A DNA stretch of 64,000 nucleotides from Desulfosporosinus meridiei DSM 13257 (GTDB taxonomy: Bacteria; Bacillota; Desulfitobacteriia; Desulfitobacteriales; Desulfitobacteriaceae), in contig NC_018515.1 in assembly GCF_000231385.2 (NCBI RefSeq), forward strand, positions 2,438,501-2,502,500, written 5' to 3'. A program made the position numbers and the translations under genes. The notes beneath the pieces were generated by a model. That model searched no databases. It was not told where the DNA came from and saw only the letters and a list, made by a program, of their open reading frames with translations. Below, piece by piece: positions 8,717 through 16,764 of the stretch (position 1 is its first letter; each line of letters opens with the position of its first letter).

Positions 8717-8917
8717 ATGGACTATGATCAATTAGACTTTGAGACTTTATGGGAACTTTTAAAGCAAAATGACGAACAAGCATTAGTACAAGTTTTAATC
8801 CGCTTTGACTCTTTAATTAAATCTAAATCCAGAGTTAATGGACGGATTAATGAAGATATTGCCCAAGATATCCGTGAGGCCTTTGTCAAAGCTCTCAAAA
8901 AGAAAATTAGAGAATAA
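8717..8917 (+). CDS. Sigma region 2-like small protein (HTH_16-like)
   Basis: 66 residues, abutting the region-4-like gene directly. The pattern ELLKQNDEQALVQVLIRFDS followed by LIKSKSR and DIAQDIREAFVKALKKK follows the layout of sigma region 2.1-2.2 and of the HTH_16 proteins of conjugative transposons. Partnering with the upstream product is inference from sequence and adjacency. A possible TTG or internal start does not change the domain call. Confidence 0.65.
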   Translation: MDYDQLDFETLWELLKQNDEQALVQVLIRFDSLIKSKSRVNGRINEDIAQDIREAFVKALKKKIRE

Positions 8918-9021
8918 TTCTCGAGTTATGCGTAAAAAAAGCATTTATAGTCTTTATATAGTATGTGAGAACAAAATAGGCAATAAAGTTCTCATAAAAA
9001 ATATTTTGAAAGGTGATTAAA

Positions 9022-9612
9022 ATGAGCGTATCAAGTTTTCTTGCGCAAAACATTCAGGGGTACAACGTTACTGACTTGGCAAAGTGGGTCTCGTATCAAA
9101 GTTGGATTAGCGAAAATTTTGGTCAACTTACACCAGCGCTAATATTGATACAATGGGGATTGGAAAGTGGGTGGGGTGGTGAAGACATTAGTTTATACTA
9201 CAACCCAGCAAACCAAGCTTCAGGGTGTGGTGTGGGTGCTGTTTGTGATCATCAACCAAATGGGCTTGCTGCCTTCTGCACCATTAAAGATGGAGTAAAG
9301 GCATATTCAGCGTTGATCATTAAAGGTTATCCTCACGTTATGTGGGCCTTTAGTGATAATGGTAATGGTACCAATGGACTGAAAGCGGCTGCTGGGGCTT
9401 TAGGTCAAGGTTACTACTCCGGTTACAACGGAGGAACAATAACCTTTTGCGGTGGATCTTACACCTTAACCTCTTCAAGCGGTGCTCGTATTTGGGCAAC
9501 GAGTAAGTATGGTAGTCCAGCGGGTGCTGATATTATTAGTACGTTCAACGCCAATTCAAATTTACAAGCTTTGAATACTATAGTTAAAACTAATCCTTTA
9601 CCAAAATTTTAA
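9022..9612 (+). CDS. Glucosaminidase-like peptidoglycan hydrolase
   Basis: 196 residues, starting at ATG 9022 behind AAAGGTGA; a GTG nine bases upstream falls inside the RBS. Residues ~1-140 resemble the glucosaminidase/FlgJ-type domain: LIQWGLESGWGGE holds the presumed catalytic glutamate, followed by YYNPANQ, FCTIKDGVKAY and a closing GYYSGYNGG stretch. No signal peptide is visible, so export would need a holin, lysis or a non-classical route, as for phage or bacteriocin endolysins. It follows the split sigma-like pair by about 100 bp. Confidence 0.7.
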   Translation: MSVSSFLAQNIQGYNVTDLAKWVSYQSWISENFGQLTPALILIQWGLESGWGGEDISLYYNPANQASGCGVGAVCDHQPNGLAAFCTIKDGVKAYSALIIKGYPHVMWAFSDNGNGTNGLKAAAGALGQGYYSGYNGGTITFCGGSYTLTSSSGARIWATSKYGSPAGADIISTFNANSNLQALNTIVKTNPLPKF

Positions 9613-9904
9613 CTATAGTAAAAAATAATTGGTTCGTGTAAAACTTGGGATTTGGGGAGCGTCGCATCGCTACTTTTTAATTAGTGAGCGAATGCCCCCC
9701 TTTTGTTTCGGGCAAGAAATTTGTTTATTATTTTTGGGAACTTCAATTGTCGTATTTTCTCACCTAAGGTTTAAAATAAACCTTTTTGGTTAGAATTCCT
9801 TAGTTTGACCTTTTAGAGGTTTTTACCAAGGTTTCTCTATTCATCGTGAAATATAAAAAAACAATGTGAATCTGTAGTTCAAGAAGGAATTTGGAAGAAA
9901 ATGA
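9613..9904. other. Non-coding, AT-rich
   Basis: No gene seen. A weak stem (AGCG/CGCT at 9658-9671) followed by CTTTTT may end the glucosaminidase transcript. Confidence 0.35.
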
Positions 9905-10545
9905 AGAACTCCCCTAATGTGTAACGGTTACCAATTTGTTCCGAGATGATGAGAGTGAATCATTATCATACGATCCTGTTGCTCCTTGGTCATCTGATAG
10001 CCTTCAATAGACTCAACCACAGTATCCGCTTTTTCTTCAGGTATTTTTTGAGTAGGGATGAACAGTGTTCTGGGTCAAAGATATCTGTGGAAAATCAAGT
10101 AGTCGGTGATGGATGAGGTTGATTTGCCAAACATGTCAGAGACGACAGCATCAAGAGCTACATTGAAAACAGTGAAAGCATTTTGAAAACGATTCTTTTC
10201 ACTGCTTTTGCAGGACACCAGTTTGTTGCGGTATCGGGTGTACTCACGAAGAATCCGTATTGGTTTTTAAGGAATATAGCTTCCTTGAACTAAGCCAAGA
10301 CGAAATAACAAAATAGGTCACCAATCCATTTAGAATCCTCCAAGAGATAATAGATGAGAGTCCGTCATTTCACTGTGGACTCAATGTAAATATCAAAGCA
10401 GTTATTATCAATTACCCACTGCAATTGCAGGATTGCTTTATTGAAGGTAGAGAATCTTTTCTTTGAATACTAGGGAGTAATTCCTTTTGATTTGATTTGT
10501 GTGGCGACGAGAAATGTTTTATGTACATCGGACACCACAGCAAAT
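9905..10545 (-). pseudogene. IS110-family transposase remnant
   Basis: Translating the minus strand across several frames recovers IS110-type blocks in order: DVHKTFLVAT near 10510-10540, FSTFNKAILQLQWVIDNN with a downstream YIEST-like block (10370-10450), DSKWIGDLF (~10310-10340), REYTRYRNKLVSCKSSEKNR (~10195-10255), and DAVVSDMFGKS (~10120-10155). Stops and frameshifts separate every block, so the gene is dead. No terminal repeats are expected for this family and none are seen. Confidence 0.65.
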
Positions 10546-10669
10546 AGAATAAACAACTGATTTATAGTATAACCTTCCCTCAAAAATAAGATAGCATTTT
10601 GGTGAAAGTCGCACACCATTCTTCATGACTATTTGTGCCGCCTGCGACAGCGGCGGAATGGAGATTAAC

Positions 10670-11206
10670 ATGACTTTTTTAAATAAAAAAAGAGCTATTC
10701 TGGCCACTGTACTGATAATTGGCATGATATCGCTGTCAGGCTGCGGATTCACTTTTGGGCAAGACACAAAAACCAGTCATTCTGATACACCAGTAATGAA
10801 TAAAATAAGCGAGCCTAAGGAATTGACGAAAACAGATTTGAGCGTTGGTAAGTTGTTCATCGGCCAAACTTTGGAAAGCGTCCGGAAGGAGTTTGGAGAA
10901 CCGACAATAATGAGTATATTACATGGTAATGGTGCACCTCAATGGGAGTATTCCAGTCAGGGACTTACAGTCGGAGGTGACCCTGTGTTTTTGATTATCG
11001 TTACTAATAAAAGCACAGGCATTACTCCGCGTGGAATACAAATTGGGAGCAGCGAGGAAGATGTCCAGCAAGCTTATCCCAATGCTAAAAGGGTGCAATA
11101 CAATACACAGCTGTTCGTTGAATCGGAGGATAAACAATACACTATGGCCTTCTTCTTTTCGGAAGGTACCGTGACGGACATCATTCTGACCAATGAAATG
11201 CCTTAA
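10670..11206 (+). CDS. Lipoprotein of unknown function
   Basis: 178 residues from ATG 10670, which is 6 bp behind GGAG; ATG 10658 is in frame but has no RBS. The signal peptide ends in LSGC, so the mature protein is lipid-anchored outside. The body has two similar short blocks, VGKLFIGQTLESVRKEFGEP and IQIGSSEEDVQQAYPNA, reminiscent of the SmpA/OmlA or BLIP-like fold in which such repeats form small alpha/beta units. Function unknown. It stands alone between mobile-element remnants. Confidence 0.7.
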   Translation: MTFLNKKRAILATVLIIGMISLSGCGFTFGQDTKTSHSDTPVMNKISEPKELTKTDLSVGKLFIGQTLESVRKEFGEPTIMSILHGNGAPQWEYSSQGLTVGGDPVFLIIVTNKSTGITPRGIQIGSSEEDVQQAYPNAKRVQYNTQLFVESEDKQYTMAFFFSEGTVTDIILTNEMP

Positions 11207-11248
11207 TTAAGCGCAAACGCATGCTCTGTCCACATTCATAGGCACGCG

Positions 11249-11419
11249 AACTTAAAGTACAAGTATGGGAATAGGCACTTTTGGTGTAGAGTACATTACA
11301 TGGGTACAAGGAGGGAACAAAAAGGCATAGAACTGCATATCCTCAAACAATTACAACAGGATATCGCGGCAGATCAGTTAATCATCAAAGAGTTTGTTGA
11401 CCCATTTAAAGGTGAGTAA
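11249..11419 (+). pseudogene. IS200/IS605-type TnpA remnant
   Basis: Two frames join to give the end of an IS200/IS605 Y1 transposase: LKYKYGNRHFWCRG, then a frameshift near 11290, then QLQQDIAADQLIIKEFVDP to the stop at 11417-11419. The 5' part is missing. Confidence 0.65.
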
Positions 11420-11545
11420 ATAGAAAAGAGCAAGAAAAAATAGTCCCACAGACTCCCTTTAGAGGTAGTACGGTGCGTAGTACGGTTGGCGGAACTTTCA
11501 GCCTTTAGTCTGGCCTGTACCCAACCCCTATAGGGCTAGAGCAAA

Positions 11546-11564
11546 CCACCCGCTGAGCGGGTGG
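11546..11564. repeat. Subterminal hairpin of the IS200/IS605 remnant
   Basis: CCACCCGCTGAGCGGGTGG folds into an 8-9 bp stem with a tiny loop about 125 bp past the transposase stop. This is the place and shape of the right-end recognition hairpin of IS200/IS605 elements. Confidence 0.6.
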
Positions 11565-11603
11565 AAATGATTAATTTAAATCAGGATTTTGGGTTGTGGA
11601 TCT

Positions 11604-12824
11604 TCACCCTTCCTGTAGGGGAATAAGGATGTGAACTGTGGTTAAACCTTGTTCAGGCAGCAACCTGACCCCATACCCAGGGCCAAATTGTAACTGCAAG
11701 CGTTTATGGACATTGCGCAGACCTATCCCGGCCTGAAGGGAATTTTCCTGACTCAAATCGAGAGTGAAGTAATGCTGGGACATCCCAACCCCATCGTCTA
11801 TTACAGAAATCTCTACATCGTTATTCACCTTTTTAGCCACAATTCGGAGGTGACCCAGACCTTCTTTAGGTTCTAAGCCATGGATACAGGCATTTTCAAC
11901 CAGAGGCTGCAGGCTTAAGAAGGGAATCGGTAAATCATGGAGGTCTTCCGGTACTTGAATGGCTACCTCCAAACGATCTCCAAAGCGATTTTTTTGAATC
12001 AGCAGATAACTTTCTACATAATGCAGTTCCTCTCGCAAAGGAACCAGTTCCTCCGGGTGATCAAGATTATGCCTCAGTAAATTAGAAAGGGCAAAAAGGG
12101 TATTTAACCCTTTGGTATTATCACCAAGGGTGACTAAACTGATAATAGTATTAAGGGTGTTGAATAAGAAGTGGGGTTTGATTTGAGCTTGGAGGTTTTT
12201 CAGCTCTGCTCTATGTAAGGTATGCTCCAACTCGACAATAATCCGAGCATCCTCAGCTGCTTTAAGCTTTTCTTTGCTTAAGGCTTCTTGACGATTGGCG
12301 CGATAGATCAGCTCAACAATATAACTTACGACAAATTGGATCAGGCCGCCGGCTGCCTGGCATTTTTCCATATTGATAACCTGGATTTCTTGAAAGGTTT
12401 TACTGAGATCTTGGGGATCCAGTCCTAAGTCGGCAGTTGCGGCAAGCATATCCTCAATATCTTTTGCTCCGGGCTTTTCCAGGAGCATCTGACCGCAGGT
12501 TATGGAACCGTAGAACTGACCATCAACGATGATAGGTACCGCCATTAAGATCACGCCGGCATGGCATTTGCCTATGCTGGAGTTACCTAGCTTTAGGGTA
12601 TTAAAACCTAATTCGGCATTGGAATTAATACAACGCTTGAGGCCAACTTCTTGGGAACGAATACTCCGGCAAAATCCATAGAAATAATCATGCTGAACCA
12701 CGGGAAACCCCAGGGCATCATTGATATCGATGGTGATGTCTGTAGCCTTGGTGAAGGTTTCAATGATTCGGACCAGCTTGTCTTCTTCAATCAGCTTGAA
12801 TAAACTCTTTGGTTTAAGATCCAT
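11604..12824 (-). CDS. PocR-domain sensor histidine kinase (LytS/YesM type)
   Basis: The protein has 406 residues and no membrane helix. Residues ~1-175 form a PocR sensory domain with four cysteines (C52, C65, C87, C110) in the family pattern; PocR domains are thought to bind small organic ligands. A linking helix follows. The His_kinase domain has H218 in QIKPHFLFNTLNTI, and the HATPase ends with DDGVGM and GIGLRNVHKRL. Kinases of this type pair with AraC-type receivers. The matching regulator is 6.6 kb away (3934-4992) with mobile elements between, suggesting that insertions separated them. A vestigial copy of its 3' end lies at 61357-61401. Confidence 0.92.
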   Translation of the reverse strand: MDLKPKSLFKLIEEDKLVRIIETFTKATDITIDINDALGFPVVQHDYFYGFCRSIRSQEVGLKRCINSNAELGFNTLKLGNSSIGKCHAGVILMAVPIIVDGQFYGSITCGQMLLEKPGAKDIEDMLAATADLGLDPQDLSKTFQEIQVINMEKCQAAGGLIQFVVSYIVELIYRANRQEALSKEKLKAAEDARIIVELEHTLHRAELKNLQAQIKPHFLFNTLNTIISLVTLGDNTKGLNTLFALSNLLRHNLDHPEELVPLREELHYVESYLLIQKNRFGDRLEVAIQVPEDLHDLPIPFLSLQPLVENACIHGLEPKEGLGHLRIVAKKVNNDVEISVIDDGVGMSQHYFTLDLSQENSLQAGIGLRNVHKRLQLQFGPGYGVRLLPEQGLTTVHILIPLQEG

Positions 12825-13091
12825 ACAGCCTTACAATCCTCTCATTATCCACATCCCAATTTTATGTAAAATACTGGCATATCCTTGATTTTGCGTGAGT
12901 CATCCATCTAAAACTGACTAATAGATAGACTCGCTTGTCCTGATTATAGACTTAAATCCTTATCTTTGGCTAGGATAATTTCTTGGGATAGTAGTTGAAG
13001 TTTAATGCTACTGGTAAAAGAAGGATTAAGGTAGCTATATGGAGAAAACTATTCAATATGAATTTATTCGTGATGAAGGAGAATAATCAGT

Positions 13092-13292
13092 ATGAATTAT
13101 ATGGGACCCAGCATTGGATTTGGCATATTTAGCTTTCTTGGTTTAATGATCTATCTTGGTTTTTTCGCTATAGTTGTGTATTTGATAATTAGTACTATCC
13201 AATTTTTCAAACGGAAAATTGAGGCTGACAGGGAACTACTGGTAAAACTTGATACTCTTATCCAGTTACAATCTCAAAAGAAAGCCATCTAA
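13092..13292 (+). CDS. Small single-span membrane protein
   Basis: 66 residues. A long hydrophobic stretch (~8-38, one or two helices) is followed by a charged, probably cytoplasmic helix (KRKIEADRELLVKLDTLI) likely to form a coiled coil. AAGGAG lies about 10 bp before the ATG. Unknown function. A loose inverted repeat (AGGTTTCA ... TGAAACCT, 13308-13344) follows. Confidence 0.5.
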   Translation: MNYMGPSIGFGIFSFLGLMIYLGFFAIVVYLIISTIQFFKRKIEADRELLVKLDTLIQLQSQKKAI

Positions 13293-13460
13293 CCATAAAC
13301 AAAGTAGAGGTTTCACAATTTGCACGGGGGCATAGTTGAAACCTATATTTATATTTCTAGTTAGCATTAATTCAAAAGCAAGCGGCCCGTCATCCTTGGC
13401 GGGTTTAGGGATGCGTTATATTTATTCTATTGTAAAAAAGACGACAAAGGGAGTGACTAT

Positions 13461-13646
13461 TTGAGTAGATATACGTTTATTGCATCTGATTATGAATTAC
13501 AGGAAATTGATTCAATTTGGTTCGGGGAGAATGAATTTGAGGAAATGTTCCATAAAAAAATAGAATTATCTAAAATAAATAGTTGTGATTTTGAATTATT
13601 AGACCAGAGGGATTGTTGCTTTATTAATGAGGGATTTCATTCGTGA
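13461..13646 (+). CDS. Short hypothetical protein
   Basis: 61 residues with a TTG start 7 bp behind GGGAG. The peptide is acidic with aromatic residues and a CC pair near the end, and matches nothing I know. It could be the leftover 5' part of a longer gene. Confidence 0.35.
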   Translation: MSRYTFIASDYELQEIDSIWFGENEFEEMFHKKIELSKINSCDFELLDQRDCCFINEGFHS

Positions 13647-13775
13647 ATAATAAAGCATAGGAAAGCATTAATCGGAACTAGAATTGTAAAGAACCGGAAA
13701 CCTGGACGTGGGAACCGAGGTTTAAGGTTCACAAAGTAGCATCAGATGTAAAGATGCAACATATTGGAGGTTGGT

Positions 13776-14396
13776 ATGGGACTTAAAAAGGGTAAAGTAA
13801 GAATCCAGTGGTTGTTAATGGGTATAATTTTTGTTTTATTTCTTGTTGGGTTAATTCACCTTCTATCACCTTTTCCGATAAGAGAATTTAAAGCCGAGAG
13901 ACCCCCCGATCGATACGAAATATCTATTAATACCGGATTTGAACGTCAGGGTAAAAATCAATGTGCGGCCTTTTCGACTGCCTTCGTTCTAAGAACCTTT
14001 GGTCAAAGCCTTCAAGGTGCAGAGGTTTATGCTAAAATCCCCTATAAGATTCCTATTTCAGGATATGTCTTACCCAAGGGAGTAGTAAGTTATTTTCAGT
14101 CTCAGGGATTTAGTCCAGCTATTTATAGAGGAGATCTTAATTCATTAAAGACCAGGCTTGTGCAAGGGAATGAGCCAATTATTGTTCTAGTCGGCAATGG
14201 ACTATTCTGGCAGCATTACATGACTTTTTTGGGCTATGATGATAAAAAAAAAGAGTTGTATTTTTTCGATTCCGGCAGGGATAACGATGAAAATGCTGAC
14301 CTTACAGGTAATAGGACAATGACAGAGGATTATTTCTTGAAATGGTGGAGCAACGGTTTACCGGTTTATAATCATGTTTACATAACAGTGGAGTAA
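13776..14396 (+). CDS. Membrane-anchored C39-like cysteine protease
   Basis: 206 residues from ATG 13776, 5 bp behind TTGGAGG. One N-terminal transmembrane helix (~11-31) puts the rest outside. The globular part fits the peptidase C39-like (C39_2) fold: C63 in KNQCAAFSTAF, H147 in WQHYMTFLGYD and D165 in LYFFDSG form the expected catalytic triad. No ABC transporter is fused or adjacent, so it is not a classical bacteriocin-processing exporter. It may cut peptides or cell-wall proteins at the surface. The next gene starts 18 bp on and is probably co-transcribed. Confidence 0.72.
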   Translation: MGLKKGKVRIQWLLMGIIFVLFLVGLIHLLSPFPIREFKAERPPDRYEISINTGFERQGKNQCAAFSTAFVLRTFGQSLQGAEVYAKIPYKIPISGYVLPKGVVSYFQSQGFSPAIYRGDLNSLKTRLVQGNEPIIVLVGNGLFWQHYMTFLGYDDKKKELYFFDSGRDNDENADLTGNRTMTEDYFLKWWSNGLPVYNHVYITVE

Positions 14397-14414
14397 AGGT
14401 TAGGAGAGTTTTCT

Positions 14415-14972
14415 ATGGATTACAAGCCAGAAGTCAGCAATAGATTTGCTTTTTGTGCAATGATAATTGTTATATTTCCATTATTTATGCTATTTGAACC
14501 AAAGTACCAGCATTCCATTATCGTCTTGATAATTATAGTCATTGGTAATGAATATGCTTACGCATTCCCGAGGCTGGCTATGAAATTATATGAAAGAATA
14601 CTTTTTAAATCATTACCAGAAAGATTTCACGTAACAATTCAGATTGTAATACTAATCGGCATTAGTGTGACTGTAGTGTATACTCTAAAAGCACTCAATC
14701 TATTGCCATTATTTTTATTCGCATTTGTTTATCTATTATGGTTATCTTTTCTCCAGAAACAATCTCTAATAGTGGGAAGTAAAACTATAGCAATTGGACA
14801 AAGATTGTTCTCCTACGATTCAATTTCTTCATTAACTATTAATAAGGAAGGACTAGTTATAGAAGTTAATGACAATTCATTTAAATTCTATAATTGGGCA
14901 CTTGGTAAAAGACGAGACAATTTAGAAGTAATAGTAAAGGAAATAAATGAACAGTTAAGACCAAATGAGTAG
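14415..14972 (+). CDS. Membrane protein of unknown function
   Basis: 185 residues with an AGGAGA RBS. Two pairs of hydrophobic helices (~12-28/32-50 and ~75-92/96-110) precede a soluble tail of ~75 residues with alternating beta-strand-like segments (VGSKTIAIGQRLFSYDSISS), which resembles a membrane-attached PH-like domain. Likely in one transcription unit with the C39-like protease. No known function. Confidence 0.6.
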   Translation: MDYKPEVSNRFAFCAMIIVIFPLFMLFEPKYQHSIIVLIIIVIGNEYAYAFPRLAMKLYERILFKSLPERFHVTIQIVILIGISVTVVYTLKALNLLPLFLFAFVYLLWLSFLQKQSLIVGSKTIAIGQRLFSYDSISSLTINKEGLVIEVNDNSFKFYNWALGKRRDNLEVIVKEINEQLRPNE

Positions 14973-15161
14973 GTTATTGCTATTAATACCGTTAGTAGAC
15001 AGTTAGGAGAAGTTAAAGTATTGATCGGACTACTCGTGACATTCTTGAAAGGTTAAATAAAGATGAACATATTTGAGGGACGGGTGTCATCATCACAACT
15101 TGCTTATTAAAGTGACTCAAAAAGTTTCAATATATGGAAATAAAAAAAGGAGGCCTGTAAA

Positions 15162-16130
15162 ATGGAGAAATTTCCATGTGAATTGATTCATGAATTACCT
15201 GAGGCTGATACCGGCAAGAAGTGGCCGGGAAGACTTAAAGTAACAGGTCTCATCGGGCTCATTCTAATTATTTTTGCCAGCCTAGGAATTACTGTTGTAA
15301 GCAATAAACTTGGAAGTGAAGTGAAAAAAGATATTTTATCTGCGCAGGATATTAAGCTTACTGCGGAAGGATCGGGTTTGACCTTAACCTCCAATTCCAC
15401 GGTTAACCCTTCCGACTATATGATGGGTGAGGCTGAGCCTGATGTTTATAAAATCAAAAATTTTGACGGAATGCTATTTATCTATAATTTCTCTTCTATC
15501 GGAGACAGGAATACAACCTATGATCAGTGGCAGGAAGCCAACAGGAAAAACAGCAGCGATTCAAATATTAATATGTTTTCGTCAAAGTGGAACTATAATT
15601 TAGCTTATGCCGCAAAAAATACCATCACTGTTGTTTGTTTAAACCTGTTTGTCAGCGAAGAGTATGTAAAGAAAGTTTCACCGAGACTAAAGAGCTTGGG
15701 CAAATGGATTTTTTATAACTTAAATGGAGGTCAACAAATCGTATACCAAGGAGAAGGAGAAAACTGGAAAGGGAAACTCAGAATCAACTACTACAATCAC
15801 TTTTGGACCGACACTAAAGGAATTATCCACCAAGATGGCTGGAAACACCGAAAACCCGTACTGGAGTTTAAAGGGGATAACGGTACCATTCAGGGTGATT
15901 TTGGTTATAAATTTGAGTGTTTGGGCAGTAGCTTTAGCGAAACTGGTTCTGATGGGTTTGATGCAAGGAGATTTAGCGAAAGGGATACGGCCTCAAGTTA
16001 TGGCAGTGAAATACTAGGTTTTGGAGCCATTACTGGGAGCAACTCAATGCCTTCCAGAGATGAAGTTTATAAGGTTACAGTCCAATGGAATAACACGCAG
16101 GAGACTTTTGAGTTAAAAGCTTGTGAGTAA
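15162..16130 (+). CDS. Signal-anchored exported protein of unknown function
   Basis: 322 residues with a strong RBS (AAAGGAGG). A single membrane helix at ~27-47 follows a short cytoplasmic start. The ~270-residue outer part is rich in Asn, Ser, Tyr and Trp with no motif I recognise, and looks beta-rich. The 170-bp gap upstream includes a short open stretch (DRTTRDILERLNKDEHI) that may be debris of a small coiled-coil protein. It stands alone. Confidence 0.6.
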   Translation: MEKFPCELIHELPEADTGKKWPGRLKVTGLIGLILIIFASLGITVVSNKLGSEVKKDILSAQDIKLTAEGSGLTLTSNSTVNPSDYMMGEAEPDVYKIKNFDGMLFIYNFSSIGDRNTTYDQWQEANRKNSSDSNINMFSSKWNYNLAYAAKNTITVVCLNLFVSEEYVKKVSPRLKSLGKWIFYNLNGGQQIVYQGEGENWKGKLRINYYNHFWTDTKGIIHQDGWKHRKPVLEFKGDNGTIQGDFGYKFECLGSSFSETGSDGFDARRFSERDTASSYGSEILGFGAITGSNSMPSRDEVYKVTVQWNNTQETFELKACE

Positions 16131-16178
16131 CCGAATTTGAAATCAGAGGTATGCTAAAAAACAAAATAATGTTATTGT

Positions 16179-16222
16179 GAGCGGCCTGTCAATCGAACAC
16201 GTATAGGATTGACAGGCCGCTC
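16179..16222. terminator. Hairpin, related to the LysR-gene terminator
   Basis: GAGCGGCCTGTCAATC (16179-16194) pairs perfectly with 16207-16222. It is nearly the same as the hairpin at 27040-27090 and probably arrived with the LysR tail next to it. It may now terminate the 15162-16130 gene. Confidence 0.65.
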
Positions 16223-16230
16223 TTCCCATT

Positions 16231-16280
16231 CACAGGTGACTTGGTGATTCCTACCATACTGATCGTCAATGAAATCCATA
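16231..16280 (-). pseudogene. Vestigial 3' end of a LysR-type regulator gene
   Basis: The minus strand reads MDFIDDQYGRN, matching the end of the LysR regulator at 27108-27983 (MDFIVEQYGRIT). The DNA match extends through the shared hairpin at 16179-16222. Nothing else of the gene is left here. Confidence 0.6.
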
Positions 16281-16310
16281 TTTTTAAATGAGGATCCCGC
16301 CAAGATTTTA

Positions 16311-16353
16311 TAATAATATATCAATTGACTGATATATTATTATCTGCTAATAT
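16311..16353 (+). promoter_or_regulatory. Operator and promoter of the metal-resistance operon
   Basis: TTGACT (16325-16330) and TAATAT (16348-16353) are 17 bp apart. A 13-bp perfect inverted repeat, TAATAATATATCA-N6-TGATATATTATTA (16311-16342), covers the -35 box. AT-rich 12-2-12-like palindromes are the usual ArsR/SmtB sites, so the repressor encoded just downstream should bind here and be released by metal. Confidence 0.8.
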
Positions 16354-16398
16354 GTGTAACATATTAATGTTTACTAATACGTTGAAAGGAGATTGCTT

Positions 16399-16764
16399 AT
16401 GGATTATCTAGATGTCAAAGTTAAATTCATAAAAGGATTTGCGGATAGAACCCGTCTACAAATCCTTGAAGCTATTATAGATCAAGAAAAAACCGTGCAA
16501 CAAATCGTTGATCAAATCAAGGGCAACCAATCTAATGTTTCCCAACACTTGGCCTGTTTAAAAGGATGTGGAATTGTTACATCCCGTCAAGATGGAAAGT
16601 TCATGTTTTATTCCCTGCGTGATGAACAGGTTAGAAGTCTTCTTAATATTTTTGATGCGGTTTTAGGTGATGTTAAAGAAAGCGTTGCCGCCTGTGACAA
16701 AAACGAAAAATGCCTTTGTGGAAAGAGTGAACTAAAATGCCTAACCAAGCGAAAAAAACTTTAG
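16399..16764 (+). CDS. CmtR-like ArsR/SmtB-family metal-sensing repressor
   Basis: 121 residues from ATG 16399, 7 bp after AAAGGAG. A winged HTH (~15-75) holds the recognition helix SNVSQHLACLKGCGIV. C53 and C57 in this helix match the two metal-ligand cysteines of mycobacterial CmtR (HLACLRDCGLV), and the tail supplies C99, C105, C107 and C114 as further ligands. This points to Cd(II)/Pb(II) sensing. The gene overlaps the P-type ATPase gene by 28 bp. Confidence 0.88.
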   Translation: MDYLDVKVKFIKGFADRTRLQILEAIIDQEKTVQQIVDQIKGNQSNVSQHLACLKGCGIVTSRQDGKFMFYSLRDEQVRSLLNIFDAVLGDVKESVAACDKNEKCLCGKSELKCLTKRKKL

